A DNA stretch of 64,000 nucleotides from Pseudoalteromonas sp. 3D05 (GTDB lineage: Bacteria > Pseudomonadota > Gammaproteobacteria > Enterobacterales > Alteromonadaceae), in NCBI RefSeq assembly GCF_002723455.1, contig NZ_PDUS01000006.1, forward strand, positions 145,490 through 209,489, written 5' to 3'. Of the stretch, positions 8,499 through 17,409 are shown piece after piece. Numbering within the stretch: the stretch's first letter is position 1; each line of letters starts with the position of its first letter. The notes under the pieces were generated by a model. The model saw only the letters and a program-made list of their open reading frames with translations, was not told the DNA's origin and did no database searches. The translations under genes were made by a program, and so were the position numbers.

Positions 8499-9551
8499 TT
8501 ATACGCTTTTTTTAAACATCAGTCGTAAATAAAGCGGGAGGAATAAAATACTCAGAACAATTGCAGCGATGAGCATCCACGACAGTTCAATCTCTTCGGG
8601 TGTATCGTAATGATAGATAAAACCGAGCTTAACCTTATCAAAGCTACCCGCCTCAAGGTTATATAAATCGGCTATTAAGCGCCATTTAGGCATCGACATC
8701 GCACCAAGTTTGGTATCTGGTGGTAAAATGTAATCACTGAGTACTTCAGCTTCATTGGTTAACTCATCAAGACTTTTATGAGTAGCATATTTTTCTGCGG
8801 TAATCGCTATCGACTCTTCTAAATGCATCATTGCATAGCGCCAACCTTTTAAACTTGCTTTGTAAAATTTTTCGACCATTTTGGGGTTGGCGGCAAGTAC
8901 GCTCTGTGTTGTGTAAAGAATATCACTGTAAACATTAATACCGTATTTTTGCGGGCATATAAGTCGATGTTCGATGCCTTTTTGCAACATTTGAAACGGC
9001 TCATTGGTGACGTAAACTTGCATCGCGTCTAACTCACCGTTAAGCCATTCTTTTTCAGCATCGATACCGTGATAAACAGGAAGTTGTTCTGTATTAATAC
9101 CACTTTGCTCTAACATCACCAGGAGTTCGGCACTTTCTTTTCTACTAATACTGCTAACACGTTTATTTTTAAAATCGTGGGGATGGAAGATATCTGAACT
9201 TTGTTTAACCATCCAACAATAAGGCGAAAATTGCAATATTGACGCCATGGCGACTAAAGGTTTACCGTCAATACGATGCTGAAGAATACCAGAGTGGCCA
9301 ACCCCAAAATGAGCCTGTCCCCCGAGAACTTTATTAAAGGTATCAGGGTCACTTTTTATTGCTGGGACAATGTTCACAGTAAGCCCGGCTTCTTCGTAAA
9401 AGCCTTTTTCCTGTGCCATGTAGTAGCCTGCAAACTGAAACTGATGAGTCCACTTAAGCAACAAGGTTACGTTTTTTGTTTCAGCTACTGCGTGAAAGCA
9501 ACATAATCCAAAAACGACACTGACCGTTGCAATAAATCCTTTTAATAGCAA
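8499..9551 (-). CDS. NMT1/THI5-like substrate-binding protein with a C-terminal membrane anchor
   Basis: About 350 residues. A signal peptide precedes the hallmark TLLLKWTHQFQFAGYYMAQE, which in this family opens a two-lobed periplasmic binding domain for pyrimidine-like or other small ligands. The domain ends near residue 320, then comes one membrane segment (WMLIAAIVLSILFLPLYL) and a short basic tail. The usual permease and ATPase genes are absent. The layout resembles the sensor half of NMT1-type histidine kinases or cyclases without the output domain. The frame runs from a GTG at 9566. The TTG at 9551 is preferred because AGGA sits seven bases before it. Confidence 0.75.
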   Translation of the reverse strand: MLLKGFIATVSVVFGLCCFHAVAETKNVTLLLKWTHQFQFAGYYMAQEKGFYEEAGLTVNIVPAIKSDPDTFNKVLGGQAHFGVGHSGILQHRIDGKPLVAMASILQFSPYCWMVKQSSDIFHPHDFKNKRVSSISRKESAELLVMLEQSGINTEQLPVYHGIDAEKEWLNGELDAMQVYVTNEPFQMLQKGIEHRLICPQKYGINVYSDILYTTQSVLAANPKMVEKFYKASLKGWRYAMMHLEESIAITAEKYATHKSLDELTNEAEVLSDYILPPDTKLGAMSMPKWRLIADLYNLEAGSFDKVKLGFIYHYDTPEEIELSWMLIAAIVLSILFLPLYLRLMFKKSV

Positions 9552-9651
9552 TGTTTTTTCCTGCACCGAACCGTTTAGATATAACTATAGGTAATGATAT
9601 CAATAAGGCAACGTTTCTGGCCCAGTATTCACCTGGACCAGAAACTGGCAA

Positions 9652-11202
9652 TTAATTGTTGGCAGCATAAGCTGTTGTTGTGGGAGGCTGAGTTGTTAAA
9701 AACTGAGTAAAACATGGGTTTTGTGTTTCGTCCTGTACATTGTAGCCCAAGCGGTTTAAGTGTTCATTAAACACCTCGAATTGACTTGGCTCAATGGCAA
9801 AACCAGCCAATACATTACCCATAGACCCGCCATGATTGCGATAATGAAATAAAGTGATATTCCAATTACTACCTAGGGTATCTAAAAATCGAGCTAACGC
9901 GCCTGGGTACTCTGGAAATTCAAAGCGCAGCAAGCGTTCTTGCATTTGCTGGGGCGCTTTCCCCCCAACCATATAACGCACATGCAATTTAGCTAATTCG
10001 TTATCTGATAAATCACAAAATGCATAACCGTTAGTGGTTAAGTCGTTTTTAAGCTCGTCAAGTTCTTGCTGACCTTGACGCAACGCCACACCTACAAATA
10101 TTTGTGCTTCACCAGGTCCTGCATAACGGTAGTTAAACTCTGTAATCGCTCTGCCACCAAGAGAAGTGCAAAACTGTTTAAAACTGCCTTTTTCCTCGTG
10201 AATTGTGACTGCTAACAAGGCTTCGTTTTTCTCACCTAGTGCTGTGCGCTCTGCAACATAGCGCAGACGATCAAAGTTTAAATTAGCACCAGATAAGATA
10301 GCCGCTAAATGCAAACCTTTAAGCCCGCTTTGTTGACTCCACTTTTTAAGCCCCGCAGTGGCGAGTGCACCCGAAGGTTCAGCAATAGCACGGGTTGAAA
10401 CAAAGATATCCTGCATCGCTGCACATATCTCATCACCCGACACTGTAACCACTTCATCACAAAACTTTTGTGCTAAGCGAAAGGTCTCACGGCCAATAAT
10501 TTTTACGGCTACACCATCGGCAAAACTCCCAACGCGCTCAAGTTCAACAGGTTCGCCCGCCTCAAGTGCCGCTTGTAAACAAGCGCTTTCTTCGGCTTCA
10601 ACGCCAATTACTTTGATATCCGGGCGTAATGATTTTATATACACCGCCATTCCAGCAAGCAAGCCACCGCCACCTACAGGAATAAACACCGCATCAAGTT
10701 GGTTAAGTTGCTGCATTAACTCGCGTGCCACTGTGCCTTGGCCAACAATAACATCAGGATCGTCAAACGGCGGAACAAATACCCCATTACGCTTTTCAGT
10801 AAGTTCAAGCGCATGGGCTTTGGCCGCATCAAAATGATGACCATGCAACACCACTTCGCCACCAAGGGCGCGTACTGCATTAACCTTTATTTCAGGCGTT
10901 GTGACAGGCATGACAATAGTTGCCTGATGACCTAAATGTGATGCACTAAGCGCCACGCCTTGCGCGTGATTACCCGCAGAAGCAGTGATCACCACTGAGC
11001 CTTTGGGTAATTTTACTAATTTATTATATGCGCCACGCAACTTAAACGAATATACTGGTTGCTGATCTTCGCGTTTTAACCAAACATGGTTCCCAAGGCG
11101 TTCACTCAAGGTAGGCATTTCGCTTACCTCTGTGACTTTTGCCAGTGGCTCCATGTTAGCCTGAATGATAGCGCGAAAATAATCGAGCTCTTGAGAAACC
11201 AT
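9652..11202 (-). CDS. ilvA: Threonine dehydratase, biosynthetic
   Basis: A 516-residue PLP enzyme that deaminates threonine to 2-oxobutanoate, the first committed step to isoleucine. The PLP lysine is in YSFKLRGAYNK near residue 54, with the PVGGGGLLAG phosphate loop further on. Two ACT-like regulatory domains occupy the C-terminal third (about 330-500), as in the isoleucine-inhibited enzyme. It is the last gene of the ilv operon, two bases after ilvD. Its GGAGGAG ribosome site lies within the end of ilvD, so the two are probably coupled. Confidence 0.95.
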   Translation of the reverse strand: MVSQELDYFRAIIQANMEPLAKVTEVSEMPTLSERLGNHVWLKREDQQPVYSFKLRGAYNKLVKLPKGSVVITASAGNHAQGVALSASHLGHQATIVMPVTTPEIKVNAVRALGGEVVLHGHHFDAAKAHALELTEKRNGVFVPPFDDPDVIVGQGTVARELMQQLNQLDAVFIPVGGGGLLAGMAVYIKSLRPDIKVIGVEAEESACLQAALEAGEPVELERVGSFADGVAVKIIGRETFRLAQKFCDEVVTVSGDEICAAMQDIFVSTRAIAEPSGALATAGLKKWSQQSGLKGLHLAAILSGANLNFDRLRYVAERTALGEKNEALLAVTIHEEKGSFKQFCTSLGGRAITEFNYRYAGPGEAQIFVGVALRQGQQELDELKNDLTTNGYAFCDLSDNELAKLHVRYMVGGKAPQQMQERLLRFEFPEYPGALARFLDTLGSNWNITLFHYRNHGGSMGNVLAGFAIEPSQFEVFNEHLNRLGYNVQDETQNPCFTQFLTTQPPTTTAYAANN

Positions 11203-11204
11203 AA

Positions 11205-13061
11205 TTAACTAAGCTCCTCCAGTTTAGCCAAATCACGCACAGCACCTTTGTCGGCGCTGGTTGCTAATAATGCATACGCTTTTAATGCAGATGATACATA
11301 ACGGTCGCGATTAAGTGGTTTATATGCCTGCTTGCCTCGCGCTAATTGTTTTTGCTTACGTGCTTCAAGCTCTTCATCAGTTAAGGCAAGTGTGATTTCA
11401 CGAGTCGCAATATCAATAATGATTTTGTCGCCATTTTCAACATACGCTATTGCACCGCCACTTGCGGCTTCAGGTGATACGTGACCAATTGATAAACCCG
11501 ATGTACCACCAGAAAAGCGACCATCTGTAATAAGTGCACACTTTTCAGCAAGACCTTTTGATTTTAAATAGCTGGTTGGATAAAGCATTTCTTGCATGCC
11601 AGGGCCACCTTTAGGGCCTTCATAACGAATGACCACTACATCACCGGCTTTTACTTCGTCATTTAATATGCCCTCAACAGAATCATCTTGTGATTCATAC
11701 ACCACGGCTGTGCCTTCAAAATGCAGCATTTCATCTACCACGCCTGCACTTTTCACAATACAGCCATCAACGGCCAAATTACCCGCAAGTACCGCTAAGC
11801 CACCATCTTGACGAAATGCATGTTCGACACTACGAATACAGCCATTTTCACGGTCATTATCACCTTCATCCCAACGACACTCTTGGCTCATTGCCTTTGT
11901 TGTTCTAATTCCAGCAGGGCCTGCGCGATAAAACTTTTGCGCCGCTTTATTATCAGGATCTGTGGCATCCCATTTCTTAACGAGCTCCCCCATCGTCATG
12001 CCAGCCACATGGTTCACTGATAAATCCACTAAACCGGCCTTACCAAGCTCACGCACAATAGCCATCATGCCACCTGCGCGGTGTACGTCTTCAATGTGGT
12101 ACTGTGCAGTAGCGGGTGCCACTTTGCATAAAAACGGTGTTTTACGAGATAATTCATCTATATGTGACATATCAAAATCGACACCAGCCTCTTGAGCGGC
12201 AGCCAACAAATGCAATACTGTATTTGACGAGCCCCCCATGGCAATATCAACCACCATCGAGTTCATAAAGGCCGTTTTATTTGCAATCGCACGTGGCAAT
12301 ACATCTTGGTTATCTTTTTGGTAATACTCGCGGCATAAATCGACAATACGTGCACCCGCTTCAACATACAGTTGTTTGCGGTCTTTATGGGTCGCAAGCG
12401 TTGTACCATTGCCCGGTAGTGCAAGGCCAATGGCTTCTAATAAACAATTCATTGAGTTTGCAGTAAACATGCCTGAGCATGAACCACAGGTAGGACACGC
12501 TGAGCGCTCTACTTGCTCTGAATCAGCATCACTTACAGATTCATCAGCACCTTTAACCATGGCATCAACTAAATCGAGTTTAATATCAATATTGGCTAGC
12601 TTGGTTTTACCCGCCTCCATGGGGCCGCCAGATACAAAAATCACGGGGATATTTAAACGCAGTGCCGCCAGCATCATGCCTGGGGTGATTTTGTCGCAGT
12701 TTGAAATACAGATCATGGCATCAGCACAGTGACCGTTAACCATATATTCAACCGAATCGGCAATTAAATCACGTGAAGGCAATGAATACAGCATGCCACC
12801 GTGGCCCATAGCAATGCCATCATCAATCGCGATGGTATTAAATTCTTTTGGTACACCGCCTGCTTGGGTGATGGTTTCAGCCATTAATTCGCTGAGCTGA
12901 TTAAGGTGAACGTGACCAGGCACAAATTGCGTAAACGAATTCACAACAGCAATGATCGGTTTACCAAAGTCAGTGTCTGTCATACCTGTTGCACGCCATA
13001 ATGCACGTGCCCCTGCGCGTTTACGACCTTCTGTTGTTGTTGCACTTCTTAATTTAGCCAT
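11205..13061 (-). CDS. ilvD: Dihydroxy-acid dehydratase
   Basis: A 618-residue iron-sulfur dehydratase that forms the 2-keto acids of valine and isoleucine. The cluster cysteines lie in [12 protein letters not shown] and in [38 protein letters not shown] near the C-terminus is the family signature. The length matches E. coli IlvD (616). It lies between ilvM (95-base gap) and ilvA. There is no ilvE between ilvM and ilvD, unlike the enteric ilvGMEDA order. Confidence 0.97.
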   Translation of the reverse strand: MAKLRSATTTEGRKRAGARALWRATGMTDTDFGKPIIAVVNSFTQFVPGHVHLNQLSELMAETITQAGGVPKEFNTIAIDDGIAMGHGGMLYSLPSRDLIADSVEYMVNGHCADAMICISNCDKITPGMMLAALRLNIPVIFVSGGPMEAGKTKLANIDIKLDLVDAMVKGADESVSDADSEQVERSACPTCGSCSGMFTANSMNCLLEAIGLALPGNGTTLATHKDRKQLYVEAGARIVDLCREYYQKDNQDVLPRAIANKTAFMNSMVVDIAMGGSSNTVLHLLAAAQEAGVDFDMSHIDELSRKTPFLCKVAPATAQYHIEDVHRAGGMMAIVRELGKAGLVDLSVNHVAGMTMGELVKKWDATDPDNKAAQKFYRAGPAGIRTTKAMSQECRWDEGDNDRENGCIRSVEHAFRQDGGLAVLAGNLAVDGCIVKSAGVVDEMLHFEGTAVVYESQDDSVEGILNDEVKAGDVVVIRYEGPKGGPGMQEMLYPTSYLKSKGLAEKCALITDGRFSGGTSGLSIGHVSPEAASGGAIAYVENGDKIIIDIATREITLALTDEELEARKQKQLARGKQAYKPLNRDRYVSSALKAYALLATSADKGAVRDLAKLEELS

Positions 13062-13156
13062 AGTTACCTCAATTTTCAGCCGCGAGGCTGTTCCTCATTC
13101 TTAAAATTTTATTGCTGGTAGGCTAACCCATCAGCTCTGTTGATTTTGCTGTCGCG

Positions 13157-13402
13157 CTACACCGCTTGCTGCTGATGCACACTTTGTAATGTGACCTGTT
13201 TTACATCAACTAACTTAGTTAGTTGGGTGGTCAATAAATAGATAGGTTTATCACTATCGACCGTCATGGCCACATGATATTGACCATCGTCTACATTGAG
13301 CTGAAAATGGGTTAAGTCGAAGCCACGATGACGAACTACTCGTAAAAAGCGCTCAACAGCAACACTCTGATTTTTTAAGGCAATGGTTAAACTGTGTTTC
13401 AT
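13157..13402 (-). CDS. ilvM: Acetolactate synthase II small subunit
   Basis: An 81-residue ACT-domain protein, the size of IlvM (about 87 in E. coli). It is the regulatory partner of IlvG. It overlaps the ilvG stop by four bases (ATGA), which implies translational coupling and equimolar synthesis. Sequence features are modest (VERFLRVVRHRGFDL at the N-terminus), and the identification rests partly on position. Confidence 0.9.
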   Translation of the reverse strand: MKHSLTIALKNQSVAVERFLRVVRHRGFDLTHFQLNVDDGQYHVAMTVDSDKPIYLLTTQLTKLVDVKQVTLQSVHQQQAV

Positions 13403-15048
13403 TTTGCACTCTCCGTCATCATTTGATCATTTGCCGCACCAGGGGGAACTAACGGCCACACATTTTCTTTATCATCAATACAGGCATGCACTATGTAAGG
13501 ACCTTTACTATTAACCAACGCAGAGATTGCATCATCCACTTGGTCAGCATGTGTAATTGTTTGCCCAGGAATACCAAACACCGCAGCTAACTGCACAAAG
13601 TCAGGATTATCCGATAGGTTTGTTTCACTGTAGCGACCTTCGAAAAACAGCTCTTGCCATTGACGCACCATACCTAAGCGTTGGTTATCAAGGATAAGTA
13701 TTTTTACCGGCAAATTGTTACGGCGAATCGTGGCCAACTCTTGAATATTCATCATGATTGAGCCATCACCAGATACCGTCATTACAAAATCATCTGGGCG
13801 GGCAACCTGAGCGCCAATAGCGGCCGGTAAACCAAATCCCATAGTGCCTGCACCACCACTGCTTAAGTGATTACTTGGGTGACTAAATTTCATGTGCTGT
13901 GCAACCCACATTTGATGCTGGCCTACATCGCAACACACTACGCCAGTGCTGGGCATGCGCTGACTAAGTTGATTCAATAAATACGGCGCAAATACTTTTT
14001 CACCTGGGTAGTCATAACGCCATGCATGTTTTACCATCATCTCTTTACTGTGCTCACGCCAAGCGTCGGGGGTTACAAAGCATTCAAGCTGAGGCAGTGA
14101 CGTTTTTAAATCTGCAATTAACGACGCTTTAGCAGGTTTGCGTTTACCCACTTCAGCAGCATCGATATCTAAGTGGATCACGTTTGCTTTTGCTGCAAAC
14201 TTACCTAAGTTACCAGTTACACGGTCGTCAAACCGTGCACCTATACACACCAGTACATCACACTCTTGTACGGCTAAATTAGCCGCTTGACCACCATGCA
14301 TACCCAGCATGCCTAAATCATACTCGTAATCGGGCAATACACTGCCAAGCGCTTTTAATGTTGAAACCGCTGGCATTTGGGTTTTTTCTAGAAATTGCAT
14401 CAGTTCATTCTGCGCACCCGCTGCCTGCACACCACCACCTACGTAAGCAACTGGGCGCTGCGCTTCGCTTAACAGCTCATTCGCAATGGCAACTTGGTTT
14501 AAATCAAGCTGAGGTAAGTAATCATCTGCGGCAAGCCAAGGTTGAAAAGGCACTTGAGCCATTTGAATGTCTTTTGGGATATCCACTAAAACCGGACCAG
14601 GTCGGCCACTTTGTGCTAAGTGGATCGCTTCTTGTAATATTTCAGCCAAGTCCTCAGCACGCTCAACCATGTAGCTGTGTTTTGTACATGATAACGACAT
14701 ACCTAAAACATCGATTTCTTGAAAAGCGTCAGAGCCGATAGCCGCAGTGGGTACTTGCCCTGTAATCGCTAAAAGAGGCACAGAATCCATCATGGCATCA
14801 GCAAGAGCGGTGATTAAATTTGTAGCCCCTGGTCCCGATGTTGCAAAGCATACTCCTAACTTGCCCGTGCTGCGTGCAAAGCCTACTGCTGCAAACCCTG
14901 CACCTTGCTCATGACGAGTCAAATAATGCTTTACTGGCGCGCCGTACAAAGCGTCGTAAATAGGCATGATGGCACCACCTGGGTAACCAAATACATCCTT
15001 TACGCCATGCTTGGCTAATAAATCGATTGTTAACTCTGCGCCTGTCAT
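13399..15048 (-). CDS. ilvG: Acetolactate synthase II large (catalytic) subunit
   Basis: A thiamine-diphosphate enzyme of 549 residues that condenses pyruvate into acetolactate or acetohydroxybutyrate. GVKDVFGYPGGAIMPIYDAL gives the N-terminal glutamate region (HEQGAGFAA follows), and GDGSIMMNIQELATI is the TPP-Mg motif. The frame extends to an ATG at 15075, but the ATG at 15048 (MTGAELTIDLL) aligns with family starts and has GGGGA nine bases upstream, so it is chosen. It is the first structural gene after the attenuator. The frame is intact, unlike the frameshifted ilvG of E. coli K-12. Confidence 0.95.
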   Translation of the reverse strand: MTGAELTIDLLAKHGVKDVFGYPGGAIMPIYDALYGAPVKHYLTRHEQGAGFAAVGFARSTGKLGVCFATSGPGATNLITALADAMMDSVPLLAITGQVPTAAIGSDAFQEIDVLGMSLSCTKHSYMVERAEDLAEILQEAIHLAQSGRPGPVLVDIPKDIQMAQVPFQPWLAADDYLPQLDLNQVAIANELLSEAQRPVAYVGGGVQAAGAQNELMQFLEKTQMPAVSTLKALGSVLPDYEYDLGMLGMHGGQAANLAVQECDVLVCIGARFDDRVTGNLGKFAAKANVIHLDIDAAEVGKRKPAKASLIADLKTSLPQLECFVTPDAWREHSKEMMVKHAWRYDYPGEKVFAPYLLNQLSQRMPSTGVVCCDVGQHQMWVAQHMKFSHPSNHLSSGGAGTMGFGLPAAIGAQVARPDDFVMTVSGDGSIMMNIQELATIRRNNLPVKILILDNQRLGMVRQWQELFFEGRYSETNLSDNPDFVQLAAVFGIPGQTITHADQVDDAISALVNSKGPYIVHACIDDKENVWPLVPPGAANDQMMTESAK

Positions 15049-15110
15049 TAATAAATCCCCATTCCTCAGTGACATTTTAAGCTCAATTACTAAATCTATA
15101 CCCTGAAACT

Positions 15111-15146
15111 AAAAAGCCCCCCGACTTGTTAAGTGCGGGGGGCTTT
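15111..15146 (-). terminator. ilv operon attenuator hairpin
   Basis: On the minus strand, GCCCCCC and GGGGGGC form a very strong stem, with ACTT/AAGT continuing inside it and a short AAC loop, followed by five T. It lies between the leader peptide stop (15171) and the ilvG start (15048). That is the expected place for the terminator of an attenuator controlled by branched-chain aminoacyl-tRNA supply. Confidence 0.93.
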
Positions 15147-15170
15147 TCGATGCTTTACAAATTTAAAGCA

Positions 15171-15242
15171 CTAAGTAGCCCCCGCGGTAATAATAATCAC
15201 CACGACGTTAATTAGGACTAGGTTTAGTGTGTTTGTAAGCAT
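15171..15242 (-). CDS. ilvL: ilv operon leader peptide
   Basis: A 23-residue frame begins MLTNTLNLVLINVVVIII and ends TAGAT before TAG. Twelve of its residues are Leu, Ile or Val (four each), including runs VVV and III, and four more are Thr. Such a stretch stalls the ribosome when charged Ile, Val or Leu tRNAs are scarce and so prevents the downstream terminator (15111-15146) from forming. The ribosome site is weak. Spacing to the attenuator and to the promoter at 15308-15336 is as expected. Confidence 0.93.
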   Translation of the reverse strand: MLTNTLNLVLINVVVIIITAGAT

Positions 15243-15588
15243 GTAATAAATACCGTAAATTTGTTTAATTAGCGCAGGAGCGTTTGCATCCTCGCTGTCT
15301 TTATCTATTAGTACCGCGATGCCCGCGTTAAGTCAACCCTAAAAACAATCTAAAAAACCTTACAACAATTGAGTTTACTGGTTTAAAAATTCAAAATTTA
15401 GAAAAATACGAATTAAGCTTTCAGATATAGCAATTTATTGATAATTCATACCTAGTAATACCCGTTTCAAGGTTTGATTCATTTTTAGCAAAACTTGCAT
15501 AAACTTTCGGTATATTTAAATGATAAAATCCAAAAGAAGCCATATCAGAAACAAAAAGCATTTTGTAATAAAATAACAACTGCTCGCA
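15243..15588. other. Intergenic region between ilvL and the tandem repeat
   Basis: Apart from the ilv promoter at 15308-15336, no gene, hairpin with T-run or repeat is evident. The stretch from 15340 to 15560 is very AT-rich. A TTG-started 61-codon frame that begins at 15495 has no ribosome site and is not accepted. Confidence 0.5.
15308..15336 (-). promoter_or_regulatory. Probable sigma-70 promoter of the ilv leader and operon
   Basis: On the minus strand, TTGACT is followed after 17 bases by TACTAA. The -35 box matches the consensus in five of six positions, and the -10 box is weaker. The distance to the leader ATG at 15242 is about 65 bases, a typical leader length. Confidence 0.55.
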
Positions 15589-15673
15589 TAATTAAGGCAC
15601 TTGGGTATATGATTGCAGTAGCAACTCATCGCCTAATTAAGGCACTTAGGTATATGATTGCAGTAGCAACTCA
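15589..15673 (+). repeat. Two tandem copies of a 45-bp unit before the TraB/GumN gene
   Basis: TAATTAAGGCACTT (15589) recurs at 15634. The following GGTATATGATTGCAGTAGC segment is shared, and the copies differ by one substitution over the first 40 bases. The second copy ends 15 bases before the ATG at 15689. The unit contains a TATATGAT sequence that could act as a -10 element, so the duplication may have doubled a promoter part. The unit length is divisible by three, but no convincing gene uses it. Confidence 0.85.
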
Positions 15674-15688
15674 ACAATAAGGATAATT

Positions 15689-16567
15689 ATGAACTTCACG
15701 CAGCGTATAAGTAGCTACTTTATTTTAGCTATTTTACTCACACTCAGCTTTGCCAGTAATGCAGAGCCCGGCCTTTGGCAACTTGAAAAAAACGGTGTTA
15801 GATCGTATCTGTTTGGCACTGTTCATGTGGGTGATACCAGCATGAAAGGTTTACCAAGCAAAGTTACTAAAGCCATTGATGCAACTGATAAAGTAATTGT
15901 CGAGGTCGACATCAGTGCAATTGGGCCGATGGAAATGCAGCGCCGCTCTATGCCATTTATGATGCTAAAAAACGGCAAAACCCTGCAAAGTGAATTGTCT
16001 GAACAAAACTACGCAAAATTAAAAGAATACTTCAGCAAAAAGTCGATTGATATTGCCATGTTTGACGGCCTTGCACCGTGGGCAGTCATGGTCACCATGA
16101 TGCAAATTGAATTTCAAAATGCCGGATTTTCAGATCAAAACGGCATCGATAAGCAAGTACTTGCTTATGCTAAAAGCAAAAACAAAGCCGTGGGCGAACT
16201 CGAAACGTTAGAGTACCAAATGGAAATGTTTAACCACATGTCGCTGCTAAGTAATGAAATGATAGAAGAAACGTTTGAGCAACTCGCCGATGTTGAAACC
16301 TACTTTATTGCACTTGTAGATGCATGGAAAAATGGCGACATGGCAATACTAACCAAGTACTACAACGAAAGCTTTGACGACAGTAACTACGGCGAAATCA
16401 GCGAACAAGTGATGCTGATTGAACGTAATAACAACTGGGTAAAAGAGCTCACCCCACGCCTAGCTAAAGAGCAATTATTTATTGCTGTAGGCGCCCTGCA
16501 CTTACCCGAGCAGCACGGTTTATTAAAGCAGTTTAAAGACCAAGGGATAACCGTTACTCGCTTGTAA
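15689..16567 (+). CDS. TraB/GumN family protein, secreted
   Basis: A 292-residue protein with an N-terminal signal peptide (cleavage probably after SFASNA). It then reads GLWQLEKNGVRSYLFGTVHVGD, the signature opening of the TraB/GumN family. The C-terminal motif (LFIAVGALHLPEQHGLL) matches the conserved GxxH region of that family. Members resemble Tiki-type metalloproteases, with the two conserved GxxH motifs as putative metal sites. No bacterial substrate is known to me. The ribosome site is AAGGA before the ATG. It stands alone, followed by a REP-like element. Confidence 0.88.
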   Translation: MNFTQRISSYFILAILLTLSFASNAEPGLWQLEKNGVRSYLFGTVHVGDTSMKGLPSKVTKAIDATDKVIVEVDISAIGPMEMQRRSMPFMMLKNGKTLQSELSEQNYAKLKEYFSKKSIDIAMFDGLAPWAVMVTMMQIEFQNAGFSDQNGIDKQVLAYAKSKNKAVGELETLEYQMEMFNHMSLLSNEMIEETFEQLADVETYFIALVDAWKNGDMAILTKYYNESFDDSNYGEISEQVMLIERNNNWVKELTPRLAKEQLFIAVGALHLPEQHGLLKQFKDQGITVTRL

Positions 16568-16580
16568 CTAAAAGCTCTAA

Positions 16581-16646
16581 TGTAGGTCGTCATTTATGGC
16601 GACAACCTGCGCCTTTTGAGATTGACGCGCTAAAGCACGACCTACA
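16581..16646. repeat. REP-like palindromic element
   Basis: TGTAGGTCGT (16581-16590) is repeated inverted as ACGACCTACA (16637-16646). Each arm also holds its own smaller hairpin (GTCG...CGAC, and GCGC..TAAAGC). This GTAGGTCG-type repeat sits 13 bases after the TraB/GumN stop, in the intergenic position typical of REP elements. Confidence 0.7.
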
Positions 16647-16821
16647 TGTGCGCAGCACTACCAAACGATTTAAATGCTTGGACAACTCAGCTAGAACGCT
16701 CAAGAAATCTTTTTAAAAGCAGCCTGTTAGATTATTTTTCCCGAATAAAAACAAACCGTCAAAAGTGCGGTACCTAGAGTCAATATCAATACATTAGTAC
16801 ATCTCTTAACCAGAGTTCAGG

Positions 16822-16917
16822 TTATGTACTAAATAGCCATGGCAATACAAATAAAGCGGTCACAAAAAATATTAGACCAAGAATATAACCTTTATTTTGA
16901 GATTTTCGCCAAAACAA
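16822..16917 (-). CDS. Candidate 31-residue membrane peptide
   Basis: A TTG-started frame encodes MFWRKSQNKG and then one continuous hydrophobic segment (YILGLIFFVTALFVLPWL) ending FST. It follows the zinc-ribbon gene by three bases. An AGGA lies ten bases before the TTG, within the end of that gene. Basic N-terminus plus a single membrane helix is the usual design of small membrane proteins. No homologue can be named. The unusual start and short length keep confidence low. Confidence 0.35.
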   Translation of the reverse strand: MFWRKSQNKGYILGLIFFVTALFVLPWLFST

Positions 16918-16920
16918 TGT

Positions 16921-17064
16921 TTAAGCTTCCTGCTCTGATTGACTTAATAAATGCTCACAGTGCGGACATCTATTGCCTAAATACATTATCAAGTTGCAGC
17001 TAGGGCATTTTGCTGACGGTTCAAATTCACGCATTGCCCAAATTGTAGGCTTTTCTGGCTTCAT
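16921..17064 (-). CDS. Small zinc-ribbon protein
   Basis: A 47-residue frame begins MKPEKPTIWAMREFEPS and then carries two CxxC knuckles (CPSC and CPHC) separated by nine residues, the spacing of a zinc ribbon. A good ribosome site (AAGGA, five bases before the ATG) supports translation. The short acidic tail ends SEQEA. The function is unknown: such ribbons often bind nucleic acid or a protein partner. It appears to be transcribed with the candidate membrane peptide just downstream. Confidence 0.7.
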   Translation of the reverse strand: MKPEKPTIWAMREFEPSAKCPSCNLIMYLGNRCPHCEHLLSQSEQEA

Positions 17065-17409
17065 AGCTTCCTTGCTAACTAACGAGCATTTAAAGTAACC
17101 CGCTTTTAATGTGTTTTACTAATAGATTAACCATAGCTGAGTTCCTGTTTTGATTCAATCGGATGATGATGCTCGTATTGGCTTATCAATTATCAACACT
17201 AACTGCTCGGCTCCCGTTCATTCATTACTCATGATGCAAATAGATTTAAGTCTGTTATTCACAAAGAGTTCAAGAGGCGCTCCGCTTTAGAGAAGTACTA
17301 AGGTGCTAAATGGGTGGCTCAACTTTGATAAAATAATTTGCCGTGCTTTAAACCTTTTATAATTCCTTTGCGACTAATTAATAAATACATACACACAACA
17401 GGTAACGTT
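17065..17409. other. Intergenic region upstream of the DUF4097-like gene
   Basis: No gene is seen in these 345 bases. A perfect TATAAT at 17358-17363 lies 47 bases before the ATG at 17410 and is a plausible -10 box, but no -35 box stands at the normal spacing. The rest carries no clear repeat. Confidence 0.5.

Noticed and set aside
11629..12732. Several plus-strand frames of 60-118 codons opposite ilvD
   Set aside because: They are Thr/Ser/Pro-rich shadows of the ilvD gene in antisense, overlap one another, and lack starts with ribosome sites.
15495..15680. A 61-codon plus-strand frame spanning the tandem repeat, with a repeated ALxYMIAVAT segment
   Set aside because: It starts at a TTG without a ribosome site. 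Its repeated segment is simply the 45-bp DNA repeat read in frame.
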